A stretch of 64,000 nt of DNA from NCBI GenBank assembly GCA_026391435.1, contig JAPLEJ010000047.1, positions 1 to 64,000 on the forward strand. Direction: 5' to 3'. The notes under the pieces are model-generated. The model made no database searches and was not told where the DNA came from. It saw only the letters and a list, made by a program, of their open reading frames with translations. Each line of letters starts with the position of its first letter. Positions within the stretch are counted from its first letter, which is position 1. Made by a program: the position numbers and the translations under genes. The DNA is from Bacteroidota bacterium (GTDB taxonomy: Bacteria > Bacteroidota > Bacteroidia > Chitinophagales > Chitinophagaceae). Positions 53,399 through 62,155 of the stretch are shown one piece after another.

Positions 53399-54034
53399 AT
53401 GAAAATTGTAAAAGCTACTTATTTAATCTCTAGCCCAAGTTTTGATCAATGCCCCAAATTGAATGTGCCAGAATATGCATTCATTGGGCGAAGTAATGTT
53501 GGAAAATCATCCATCATCAACGCCTTATGTCAACAAAAAAACTTAGCTAAAACATCGGGCACCCCAGGTAAAACACAATTAATCAACCATTTTGAAATTA
53601 CCAGTAATACGGTTGCGAAAGGAAAACAAGACAAATGGTATATAGTAGATTTACCTGGATATGGCTTTGCTAAAGTATCTCAAAGTAGCAGACGAAGATG
53701 GGAGCAAATGATTGAAAACTATTTGAGAAAAAGAGAAAACCTAAATCGCGTATTCGTACTCATTGACAGTAGACATAGTCCACAAAAAATAGATATCGAA
53801 TTTATTCAACAACTGGTCTTGTGGGAAATTCCCTACACTGTTATTTTTACCAAATCAGATAAAGAAAAACCAGGAGTGGTTGCACGAAATGTAAAATCAT
53901 TTTTCGAAATCCTAAACGAGAAATTACAATTTTTACCACAAGGTTTTGTAACGAGTGCTGAAAAAAGAACGGGCGTAGATGAAGTATTGGCTTGTATTGA
54001 CCAATACAATAAATTAAATGCAGAGGGTTTATAA
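53399..54034 (+). CDS. engB: Ribosome biogenesis GTPase EngB (YsxC/YihA)
   Basis: Essential GTPase in 50S subunit assembly. G1 GRSNVGKSS, G2 region KTSGTPGKTQLIN, G3 DLPGYGFAKVS, G4 TKSDK and G5 TSAEKRTGVDE are all visible. 211 residues, typical. Third gene of its operon; it ends 6 bp from the convergent YkuK-like gene. Confidence 0.96.
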   Translation: MKIVKATYLISSPSFDQCPKLNVPEYAFIGRSNVGKSSIINALCQQKNLAKTSGTPGKTQLINHFEITSNTVAKGKQDKWYIVDLPGYGFAKVSQSSRRRWEQMIENYLRKRENLNRVFVLIDSRHSPQKIDIEFIQQLVLWEIPYTVIFTKSDKEKPGVVARNVKSFFEILNEKLQFLPQGFVTSAEKRTGVDEVLACIDQYNKLNAEGL

Positions 54035-54040
54035 AAAGGA

Positions 54041-54514
54041 TTAATTCACGGCCTTATCTGCACAACAACTACTTGCAAATGCTTCTGGCTTTGCTTTAAA
54101 TGCAAAACCCATTCCTAAGATATAGCCCATGGCTTCTTTTAATGCATCATTGCTTTTGAATTGCGGATTGGTATTAATATCTGCATGTACTTCCATTTCA
54201 ACATTATATTCAATAAATAAATCGCAAAGTTCATAGGCTATTTCAATACTTTTTGCCACTTCGGCTAACATGCGCTCCTTTAAATGAAATGATTGAGTAG
54301 TCTTGTCATTATGAATATACATAAAGCCCCCATTGTGCTCTCGTAAAAAAACAATCACTGTAGCAAATTCAGTTACATTAGCTTTCACTTGACTGTCTGT
54401 TCCAATGCAAACTTTTAATTTTGTTTTCTTTTTCGTTTCTGCAATAATCGCTTGCCGAACTGCCTCTTTAATGGGGAGGATAATTTTTTCACCGTTAAAT
54501 TTTCTCCAAAGCAT
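54041..54514 (-). CDS. YkuK-like RNase H-fold protein (DUF458)
   Basis: A 157-residue protein of the DUF458/RNase H-like_2 family. Segments IGTDSQVKANVTEFATVIVFL (N-terminal strand with Asp) and EVHADINTNPQFKSNDAL (C-terminal acidic site) match the family. Catalytic activity has not been shown for most members. Divergent from the next ABC exporter. Ends with two adjacent Cys residues (SSCCADKAVN). Confidence 0.75.
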   Translation of the reverse strand: MLWRKFNGEKIILPIKEAVRQAIIAETKKKTKLKVCIGTDSQVKANVTEFATVIVFLREHNGGFMYIHNDKTTQSFHLKERMLAEVAKSIEIAYELCDLFIEYNVEMEVHADINTNPQFKSNDALKEAMGYILGMGFAFKAKPEAFASSCCADKAVN

Positions 54515-54619
54515 AAAAAATAATTAAGTGCTGATGAATTGTGTTATAGTAATTTACCACATTCCGTCCATTTTTGGATTGCCGCGAAGCTGCAGTTTTC
54601 AACAGGAAGTGGATAAGCC

Positions 54620-54639
54620 TTGTTTTTAGCCAAAAACAA
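54620..54639. promoter_or_regulatory. Palindrome upstream of the second ABC exporter
   Basis: Perfect 8-base inverted repeat TTGTTTTT / AAAAACAA around AGCC, 11 bases upstream of the -7 element, at the place where the -33 region would be. A possible operator. Just upstream is a DnaA-box-like AGTGGATAA (54608-54616). Confidence 0.35.
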
Positions 54640-54650
54640 TTTAGTTTGAT

Positions 54651-54658
54651 TACCTTTG
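54651..54658 (+). promoter_or_regulatory. Promoter -7 element of the second ABC exporter (TACCTTTG)
   Basis: Exact TAnnTTTG, same sequence as the rplS element, 22 bases before the ATG at 54681. Confidence 0.6.
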
Positions 54659-54680
54659 TCCCCCTAACATTTTGACCTCT

Positions 54681-56450
54681 ATGAAGATATTAATACAGTA
54701 TTTAAAGCCCTACAGAAGCCTTGTTTTATTGGCGTTTGTACTTGCTGGGATCAACCAAACCTTCTCTTTGTTTGATCCTATGATATTTGGTAAATTAATA
54801 GATGAATTTGCAAAGAACCCAATCATTGACAAATCCGGTGCGACACGAAGTCAGTCTGAATTTTTAGCAGGGGTGGGCAATATGCTTTTGTTATTAGTAG
54901 GTACGGCAATGGTAAGTCGGATTGCTAAGGCAATTCAGGATTATGTAGTCAATGTAATCATTCAAAAATTTGGGGCTGCTTTATTTACAGACGGACTTAA
55001 GCATTCCATGCAATTGCCTTATCAATCTTTTGAGGACTTAAGAAGTGGAGAAACTTTATCTATCTTAACCAAAGCAAGAACGGATTGTGAAAAATTTATT
55101 AGCTATGTGGTCAATGTGCTTTTTGGTATCATTGTGAGTGTGATATTTGTATCTATCTATGCCACTCGTTTACATTGGTCCATTATTCCTATTTACATGG
55201 GAGGTGCCAGCATGATTGCTTATGTGACGAATTTATTAAGTAAAAAAATAAAGTCCATTCAAAAAAATATCGTCAAGGAAATCACTACTTTGGCTGGTAC
55301 AACGACCGAAAGTTTAAGAAATATTGAATTGGTAAAAAGCTTAGGTTTAACCAATCAAGAAATTCAAAGACTAAATAATAATACCTATAAAATATTAGCA
55401 TTAGAACTTAGAAAAGTTAAAAATATTCGTTCCTTAAGTTTCATTCAAGGAACGATGGTCAATTTTTTAAGACAAGTGATCACTTTTACTTTGATGTGGC
55501 TCATTTTTAAACAAATACTAACCGTAGGGCAACTGATATCATTGCAATTTTATAGCTTCTTTATTTTTGGTCCATTACAAGAAATTGGAAGTATCATTAT
55601 GAGTTACCGCGAAACGGAAGCTTCCTTAAACAACTTTAATACCTTAATGCAAAAACCGATTGAGCAAGCGCCTGCGCATCCGGTAGCAATTGGAGAAATT
55701 AATAATTTATCGTTTAAAGGAGTTGGCTTTCAACATCAAACTGCCAACTTTAAAGCGATTGATGACATCACTTTCGATGCTAAAATTGGCGAAACCATTG
55801 CATTTGTTGGGCCTTCTGGCGCTGGCAAAAGTACTTTGGTTAAACTGTTAGTGGGATTATACCAACCACAGGAAGGGGAGATTTTAGTGAATAATGTAAA
55901 TACGAATAATATTGATATGAGTGTATTACGCAATCAAATTAGTTTCGTGACACAAGACACACAACTTTTTGCGGGTACCATCAAAGAAAACCTAGCTTTT
56001 GTTGCACCAGCTGCAACGGATGAAGAGATGTTAATTGCACTTCAAAAAGCGAGTTGTAATAATATTTTAGACAAAGGGGGCGAAGGGCTTACTACCTTAA
56101 TAGGCGAAGGAGGTATAAAATTAAGTGGTGGTGAAAAACAACGCCTCTCTATTGCGAGGGCTTTATTGAGACACCCTCATTTATTAATATTTGACGAAGC
56201 CACTTCTAGTTTAGATAGTCTCACAGAGGAATCAATCACCGATACCATTCGACAATTATCTGCAGAACGCGCACAAATAACAATAATGATTGCCCATCGT
56301 TTAAGTACCATTATTCATGCAACAAAAATATATGTACTAGAAAAAGGACAGGTAATTGAAAAAGGAACGCATGAATCCTTATTATTAGAGAAAGGATTAT
56401 ACTATGCCATGTGGAGACAGCAAATTGGAGAAAGACGTGCAGCAATTTAA
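54681..56450 (+). CDS. ABC exporter (fused permease-ATPase)
   Basis: Half-size ABC exporter, 589 residues from the ATG at 54681; a TTG nine bases earlier could also start it. Six membrane helices in the first 310 residues, then Walker A GPSGAGKST, signature LSGGEKQR, Walker B LLIFDEATSSLD and H-loop MIAHRLST. Substrate unknown; it may export lipids, peptides or drugs as a homodimer. It lacks a peptidase C39 domain. Confidence 0.88.
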   Translation: MKILIQYLKPYRSLVLLAFVLAGINQTFSLFDPMIFGKLIDEFAKNPIIDKSGATRSQSEFLAGVGNMLLLLVGTAMVSRIAKAIQDYVVNVIIQKFGAALFTDGLKHSMQLPYQSFEDLRSGETLSILTKARTDCEKFISYVVNVLFGIIVSVIFVSIYATRLHWSIIPIYMGGASMIAYVTNLLSKKIKSIQKNIVKEITTLAGTTTESLRNIELVKSLGLTNQEIQRLNNNTYKILALELRKVKNIRSLSFIQGTMVNFLRQVITFTLMWLIFKQILTVGQLISLQFYSFFIFGPLQEIGSIIMSYRETEASLNNFNTLMQKPIEQAPAHPVAIGEINNLSFKGVGFQHQTANFKAIDDITFDAKIGETIAFVGPSGAGKSTLVKLLVGLYQPQEGEILVNNVNTNNIDMSVLRNQISFVTQDTQLFAGTIKENLAFVAPAATDEEMLIALQKASCNNILDKGGEGLTTLIGEGGIKLSGGEKQRLSIARALLRHPHLLIFDEATSSLDSLTEESITDTIRQLSAERAQITIMIAHRLSTIIHATKIYVLEKGQVIEKGTHESLLLEKGLYYAMWRQQIGERRAAI

Positions 56451-56468
56451 AGCAATGAGCGTGTAAGG

Positions 56469-56912
56469 TTATTCTCTTTCAAATTTTTTACGCAAGTATT
56501 CCATCACAGAGGGATCCTCAAGCCCTTCCATATCACTAAGTTCCATATCAAGGGCTTTGGTACTTAACCTAATTTCAATAAAGGACAAAAAAATTGATAT
56601 AGCGAAAGTTATTAAGCTTACAGCAAAAATAAACTTTGCTACTGCCTGATATTCAATAAATATAAAGAACATAGAAAGTATCGATAACAATAAAGTAGCT
56701 ACCCCGTAGGTTTGCATATTTTGAATCAGCTTGATTCGATATTTTAAATTCTTAATCTGCCCGAAAATAAGATGCCTTTGTTCAATGAGCTGGTATTTTT
56801 CATGCAATATCCTTACACGATTAGACAAGGCTAAAAATCGATTGGTATAGGCCAACATAATTAAGCTAATAGCTGGAAAAAGAAGCGCAGGTATATTTAC
56901 AGATAATTCCAT
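56469..56912 (-). CDS. DUF2721 membrane protein
   Basis: A 147-residue protein with hydrophobic segments at about 6-24, 70-88 and 92-112. The family pattern of DUF2721 is seen: PALLFPAISLIMLAYTNRFLALSNRVR near the N-terminus (run at about 8-34) and KYRIKLIQNMQTYG before the second helix. Function unknown. Divergent from uvrC with mirror-image -7 elements between them. Confidence 0.75.
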   Translation of the reverse strand: MELSVNIPALLFPAISLIMLAYTNRFLALSNRVRILHEKYQLIEQRHLIFGQIKNLKYRIKLIQNMQTYGVATLLLSILSMFFIFIEYQAVAKFIFAVSLITFAISIFLSFIEIRLSTKALDMELSDMEGLEDPSVMEYLRKKFERE

Positions 56913-56916
56913 ACCA

Positions 56917-56937
56917 CAAAAATATAAAGTATTTTTG
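56917..56937. promoter_or_regulatory. Mirror-image divergent promoters of the DUF2721 gene and uvrC
   Basis: The segment is CAAAAATA - TAAAG - TATTTTTG: an exact TAnnTTTG on the minus strand (56917-56924) and the same on the plus strand (56930-56937), only 5 bases apart. RNA polymerases bound to the two would overlap, so the genes probably compete. Confidence 0.6.
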
Positions 56938-56954
56938 TCATCTCAGCACTTCAT

Positions 56955-58760
56955 ATGGAAAAAGCCATTTTTAAGCAAATTCAAGCCAGCTTGCCAAAAG
57001 AACCAGGCATTTATCAATACTTTGATGATAAAGGCAAGTTACTGTATGTAGGCAAGGCTAAAAATTTAAAAAACAGGGTGAGCTCCTATTTTTTATCGGG
57101 ACAACAAACAGCAAAAACTACAGAGCTAGTCCAAAAAATTGAAGACATACGATTTACCATTGTTGACTCAGAGCATGACGCCTTCATTTTAGAAAATGAA
57201 TTAATAAAAAATTATCAGCCCAAATACAATATCAATTTAAAGGATGATAAAACATACCCTTATATTGTTATTAAAAATGAACCTTTCCCAAGGGTTTTTT
57301 TAACGCGACGAAAAATAAAAGACGGATCTACCTATATTGGACCCTTTACACATGGGCTAGCAGTCAATGAACTAATAAGTCATATTAAACAAACCATTCC
57401 ACTTAGAACTTGCACCCTACCCTTAACACAAAAAAATATAGCCCAAGGAAAGTTTAAAGTATGTTTAGAATACCATTTAGGAAATTGCCTTGGTCCTTGT
57501 CAAGGATTTCAAGAAGCTTCCTCTTATGACGATTCTATCCAACAGGTACATCATTTATTAAAAGGAAATATCAAGCCAGTGATACAGCATTTGAAACAAA
57601 AAATGCAAATAGAAGCGACTGAACTTGCCTTTGAAAAAGCAGAATTCACCAAACGAAAAATTGACCAACTCGAAAACTATCAAACCAAATCGGTGGTGTA
57701 TACGAAGCATCAATATCCTATGGATATCTTTAGTATTGCCTATGATCAACAACAAGCATATGTAAGTTATTTAATGATTAAGGACGGTCGCATTGTTCAA
57801 ACCCATATTTTACCACTCAGCGTACCATTGGAAGAAACAAAAGAAACCATTCTGTCTTTTGCGATTCATCATTTTAGAACCACCTTACATTCAACAGCAA
57901 ATGAAATCGTTGTTCCTTTTGCCTTATCCGAAAAGGAACTTGATGTAAAGTATACAGTACCATTAGCAGGCGAAAAAGAACAACTACTAGCTTTATCTCA
58001 AAAAAATGCCGACTATGCACTAAAAGATTGGAAACATAAGCAACTTTTATTAAATACCCAAGGCGCCCCCACCGACAATATTATATTACAGGAATTGAAA
58101 TCGGTATTACAGCTTCCTGAAATACCTTTACATATTGAATGTTTTGATAATTCAAACATACAAGGCGCCTACCCTGTTTCTGCCATGGTTTGTTTTAAAA
58201 ATGGACTACCCAGCAAAAGTGAATATCGACATTTTAACATCAAAACAGTAGTGGGCATCAATGATTTCGCGAGTATGAAGGAAGCGGTATCCAGACGATA
58301 CACTAGTGTCTTAGAAAAAAAATTACCCCTACCTCAATTGATTATTATAGATGGAGGCAAAGGCCAATTGAATGCTGCACTCGAAGCGGTTACCTCCTTA
58401 GGCATTCAAGATCAAGTCACTATGGTTGGATTAGCTAAGAATTTAGAAGAACTATTTTTTGTACATGATACTTTATCTATACAATTAGATTGGCATAGCG
58501 AAGCGCATAAATTAATTAGAAACATCAGAGATGAGGTACATCGTTTTGGGATTCGATTTCATCGACTCAAAAGATCAAAAGGGGCTCTAGAAAACAGCTT
58601 AGATAGTATTCCTGGAATAGGACCCAAAACAAAAGAGATGTTGCTATTATATTTCAAATCTATGCAAAAAATAAAAAGCGCGAGCCCCGAATTATTAGCC
58701 GAAATTATTGGCAATAAAAAAGCGGCTATTTTAGTAGCCGCTTTTAATAAAGTCATTTAA
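56955..58760 (+). CDS. uvrC: Excinuclease ABC subunit C
   Basis: Dual-incision nuclease of nucleotide excision repair. N-terminal GIY-YIG domain (PGIYQYFDDKGKLLYVGKAKNLKNRV), a Cys-rich segment (CLEYHLGNCLGPCQG), UVR-like region, C-terminal RNase H-like nuclease (ECFDNSNIQGAYPVSAMV, IIDGGKGQLNAA) and a final HhH motif (LDSIPGIGPKTKEMLL). 601 residues. Its stop codon overlaps the gldN stop on the other strand. Confidence 0.97.
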   Translation: MEKAIFKQIQASLPKEPGIYQYFDDKGKLLYVGKAKNLKNRVSSYFLSGQQTAKTTELVQKIEDIRFTIVDSEHDAFILENELIKNYQPKYNINLKDDKTYPYIVIKNEPFPRVFLTRRKIKDGSTYIGPFTHGLAVNELISHIKQTIPLRTCTLPLTQKNIAQGKFKVCLEYHLGNCLGPCQGFQEASSYDDSIQQVHHLLKGNIKPVIQHLKQKMQIEATELAFEKAEFTKRKIDQLENYQTKSVVYTKHQYPMDIFSIAYDQQQAYVSYLMIKDGRIVQTHILPLSVPLEETKETILSFAIHHFRTTLHSTANEIVVPFALSEKELDVKYTVPLAGEKEQLLALSQKNADYALKDWKHKQLLLNTQGAPTDNIILQELKSVLQLPEIPLHIECFDNSNIQGAYPVSAMVCFKNGLPSKSEYRHFNIKTVVGINDFASMKEAVSRRYTSVLEKKLPLPQLIIIDGGKGQLNAALEAVTSLGIQDQVTMVGLAKNLEELFFVHDTLSIQLDWHSEAHKLIRNIRDEVHRFGIRFHRLKRSKGALENSLDSIPGIGPKTKEMLLLYFKSMQKIKSASPELLAEIIGNKKAAILVAAFNKVI

Positions 58761-59818
58761 TATACCCATCGATCCTGCTCGTAATCAAATATTCTTTGTC
58801 TTATTTTTTCACCCTCTTGTAATCTTCTTAGGGGATCTTTATAAATCGTATTTAATAATTTATCATTAAAATTATCCATGCTCGATTTAACGATATAGCT
58901 ATTAAAATACCTGCTCTCAAACAGCTCCTCCCATGTAATTCTTGTTGAAACATTTTTAGGATTATACACTTCGTTTTTAGCTAAACTGGATCTTAGCTCA
59001 GGATAATACAACCAAAACAAAGTGCGTTTTACTGGCTTTTGATTGATAAGAATGGTCGCTACTGGCGCTATTCCAATGATACGACAATACATTCTACTTG
59101 TTTTTTTATCAAAAACCCATTGCTCTTTTAATCTAAAAGTATAAATAGAATCAGGGTTAGGTGCTAGCTTTGTATTATAAATAATGCTTGTATCGTAAAT
59201 ATTAGGATTGTCTACATTTTGAACTAATTGCGTATCTAAACTACCTTTTAACATGGAAGCAACTTGGTCACTAGTAATGGGTTGTGTAAATCGATCATCT
59301 CCTTCTTCGGCCGAGAAAGGTACCACTTCCTCCTTTTCTATTGCCCTCAATAAAATTGCAAAAAATCGTTGATCCCCATTATCGTCATAGGCTTGATAAA
59401 TAAAAGGACGATTCAATTTTTCTCTTCCGTCAATTTCTTCCCAAACAAATTCACTAAACAAAGCGTCCTCTTCTCTTAAATTTTCATACGGTAATGGAAT
59501 TCTTTTTTGAACGCCATTTCGCTTATTAGACTCAGAGAAAAAAGCGTAATTGTTTCTTAAACTTTTTTTGGTTTTAGCATTAAAGCCACCTACTAATGTA
59601 GTATCATAAGTTTTTGTTGATTTCACATTGGTGTCACCCACTTTGACTACTTTTTTAGTAGCATCTGTAACAGGTAAATTTATTGCAGGGGTTACCGTAT
59701 CTTTTGCATTGGTCGTGGCTGGCTTTTTTTTATTGCCGAAATTAAATTGAGCATCCGATGTTTTCACCAAAATCAGGTTAACTAAAATAAAACCGGTAAC
59801 AATAAGAATCTTTTTCAT
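58757..59818 (-). CDS. gldN: Gliding motility / type IX secretion protein GldN
   Basis: Periplasmic component that forms a ring with GldK below the outer membrane in the type IX secretion system. 353 residues with a signal peptide (hydrophobic 3-17, ending SDAQ). Family segments: YENLREEDALFSEFVWEEIDGREKLN, IYDTSIIYNTKLAPNPDSIYTFRLKEQWVFDK, and PVKRTLFWLYYPELRSSLA (given in parts). Last gene of gldKLMN. Confidence 0.93.
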   Translation of the reverse strand: MKKILIVTGFILVNLILVKTSDAQFNFGNKKKPATTNAKDTVTPAINLPVTDATKKVVKVGDTNVKSTKTYDTTLVGGFNAKTKKSLRNNYAFFSESNKRNGVQKRIPLPYENLREEDALFSEFVWEEIDGREKLNRPFIYQAYDDNGDQRFFAILLRAIEKEEVVPFSAEEGDDRFTQPITSDQVASMLKGSLDTQLVQNVDNPNIYDTSIIYNTKLAPNPDSIYTFRLKEQWVFDKKTSRMYCRIIGIAPVATILINQKPVKRTLFWLYYPELRSSLAKNEVYNPKNVSTRITWEELFESRYFNSYIVKSSMDNFNDKLLNTIYKDPLRRLQEGEKIRQRIFDYEQDRWVY

Positions 59819-59855
59819 TTGATATAATTTTAAATCACTTCAACCACTTCCTTTT

Positions 59856-61406
59856 TTATTGGAGTATAAAAGTGATTGTTTGATCTAATTTTCTAGTGCC
59901 TCCGCCTGGTTCAGTTACTTTAATTTCTCCAATCGTTACTGTAGTTCCAGCTTGACACCTCTTTATTAAAGATTGTGCTTTGGGGGCAAATTTATTGCCA
60001 TCCACTTCCACAAATTCTGGCTCATCAAATCCTTTACCTGTAGCTATTACCATAAATGAAACGATAGGGAATTTAATGCCTTCGTATACAAATTCTTTTA
60101 ATTCTGCTATGACACCTTGTTGACTTCTAAATGTACTAGCTAACATACTTCCACCAGCGCTCTCACCTATTACAGCTAATGGGCTTGGTACCCTTCTTAC
60201 TGGAATAGCTATTTTTTGATTTTGCTTGCCATCATTAATATTCAATACAACGCTACCCAATTGCGTGCAATTCACAATATATTGTCCAGGTCCTGCTTTT
60301 TTAATAGTTGATGTGTTGCCTTCTACCGTAGCGTTAATTTTTTCAGCACCTCCACCGCCAGTAATACTTAAAGGATTGTCTAATCCTTTATAAAATACTC
60401 TGGTTTTATCGGTAGAAACCACCAACCCTGTCGGGGTGCCTACCGTATAATTTACAATTTTTTCAACCACCGCAGTTGAGCCATCAGGTTTCAAAAAAGA
60501 AATACGAACTCTCTTTGAATTTACACCAGGCGTTCCTGCTATTGATTTATAAGTAGCTGAACCATCCGCTGTGATTGGAATAACTGTACCATCTATTGAA
60601 ATAGTAGGCTTGGCGGCACTACTAAAAGCGCCTACTCCAGCCGTAATGATTAATTCTTCACCTGACATTAAATATTGTGAATTAGAAGCAGCAAAAGCAT
60701 TAAACTGATCATAAATTAATTCTACTTCTCCAATTTGTCTATGGCAATATTCAACTACTTGCGATTCGCTATTTCGAATGTCATTTTGAAATTTGGTCAA
60801 AATAGTCAAGGAGGCAACGGTAGGCGTCATATGAAAATAAGAGTAGGCCCAATTTTGATTTATGTTGTTACTATTAGATCTTGGAATACTTAAATCTAAA
60901 GGTAAATTTGGAATCACTTCTTTTTCAATAGCAGGATCTATGCCTGTCAATTCTTTTTTAAATTGTGTTAACTTCTGCAATAAATCTTGTCCTTTAGAAA
61001 CACCAGAAACTTCAGATTTAATAAATAAGCGCGTAGAAGCTTCTAGATCATCTTCATTAAAAGTTTCTTTACCATCTACATTTTTTAATCTTGATTCTAC
61101 TTTTAAATCATGCTTTAATGATTGGACATAATTGTACAAAACATCCGCTAAAGCATGCGCCTTATCTGCTTTTGGTGCCCAAATAGCTGCCTTTTCAGCA
61201 GTTTTAGGATCCGCTAATTTTTTTTGTAATGACTTTAAAATATCATCGTTCTTTTTTTGAATAATCACATTCGCATTAGTCAAACTTTGATCTATTGTCT
61301 TAAACGCATTTAGAATTTCGCTGGATACATTTAATGCCAAAAGCGCTGTCAACACCAAGTACATGATGTTGATCATTTTTTGCCTAGGCTCTTTAGGTAA
61401 CGACAT
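59856..61406 (-). CDS. gldM: Gliding motility / type IX secretion protein GldM
   Basis: Inner-membrane protein of the GldLM proton-driven motor that spans the periplasm to reach the GldKN ring. 516 residues: cytoplasmic N-terminus MSLPKEPRQKMINIMYL, one membrane helix (about 12-30) ending in LNVSSEILNAFK, a helical first periplasmic domain and later beta domains (GVNSKRVRISFLKPDGS, VPSPLAVIGESAGGSM). Length matches the family. Confidence 0.96.
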   Translation of the reverse strand: MSLPKEPRQKMINIMYLVLTALLALNVSSEILNAFKTIDQSLTNANVIIQKKNDDILKSLQKKLADPKTAEKAAIWAPKADKAHALADVLYNYVQSLKHDLKVESRLKNVDGKETFNEDDLEASTRLFIKSEVSGVSKGQDLLQKLTQFKKELTGIDPAIEKEVIPNLPLDLSIPRSNSNNINQNWAYSYFHMTPTVASLTILTKFQNDIRNSESQVVEYCHRQIGEVELIYDQFNAFAASNSQYLMSGEELIITAGVGAFSSAAKPTISIDGTVIPITADGSATYKSIAGTPGVNSKRVRISFLKPDGSTAVVEKIVNYTVGTPTGLVVSTDKTRVFYKGLDNPLSITGGGGAEKINATVEGNTSTIKKAGPGQYIVNCTQLGSVVLNINDGKQNQKIAIPVRRVPSPLAVIGESAGGSMLASTFRSQQGVIAELKEFVYEGIKFPIVSFMVIATGKGFDEPEFVEVDGNKFAPKAQSLIKRCQAGTTVTIGEIKVTEPGGGTRKLDQTITFILQ

Positions 61407-61444
61407 GTATACTAATTTTTTTTATTGGTTGTAATTTTTTAATA

Positions 61445-62131
61445 TTATGCGCGACCTTGCATTGCAACAATCATATTGCCATAAATCTGATTTAATTTAG
61501 TCAGATTATCTGCCAATATACCGATTTGCTCTTTTGCTCTCACTGCATCTTGTGCCGAACTTGACATCGCAGCCGAAGCTTCGGTCAATTTAGTATAATA
61601 CTGATTCATTGCATCCATTGATTTACCCATCATCTCCACTTGCGCACTTAAGTCCTTAACGCCACTTGTTGCATTTGAAAAACCAGCTAGGTTAGCAGAT
61701 ACTCCTAAAATAGCATCATTCACACCCCCCATTGAAGCAGCAGCAGAACTTGTATTTTGTGCAAATTCCTTACTTGATTTTGCCATATCAGCAATATCAC
61801 CCAAATACATTGCAGTATCATTTAATCTTTGAAAGCTATTGCCTAATTTATCAAAAGCTGCTTGATCCACTTTTGCCGCTTCTAATTTAGCTAAGACTAC
61901 ATCTGTTGTTCCTGTTACCGAATCTGAAGATGCACCTCCAATTTCTGGAGGAGGTAAAAAGGCGTAAATTACAAAAATGAGCGCTTCTGTGCATAAACCA
62001 ACAATCAAGGCATAATCAGCCCAAGAAAGGTGAATGATTTTTGCTAATGCCCCAATAAGAACAACAGCTGCTCCTAATGAAATGACTACATTAACGATTT
62101 TATTAGTTCTAGGTGAAATGGAATTTGACAT
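61445..62131 (-). CDS. gldL: Gliding motility / type IX secretion protein GldL
   Basis: Inner-membrane stator-like partner of GldM. 228 residues with two membrane helices (about 11-30 and 37-56); the second carries a glutamate (CTEALIFVIYAF) that corresponds to the residue implicated in proton flow. A long helical cytoplasmic tail with many Ala/Ser/Met follows. 38 bp before gldM. Confidence 0.94.
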   Translation of the reverse strand: MSNSISPRTNKIVNVVISLGAAVVLIGALAKIIHLSWADYALIVGLCTEALIFVIYAFLPPPEIGGASSDSVTGTTDVVLAKLEAAKVDQAAFDKLGNSFQRLNDTAMYLGDIADMAKSSKEFAQNTSSAAASMGGVNDAILGVSANLAGFSNATSGVKDLSAQVEMMGKSMDAMNQYYTKLTEASAAMSSSAQDAVRAKEQIGILADNLTKLNQIYGNMIVAMQGRA

Positions 62132-62155
62132 TTTACTGTTTTGTATGTTTAAAAA

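Noticed and set aside
54515-54671. Chromosomal origin (oriC)
   Set aside because: Two imperfect DnaA-like boxes are too few, there is no clear AT-rich unwinding cluster and no dnaA nearby. GC skew could not be computed here.
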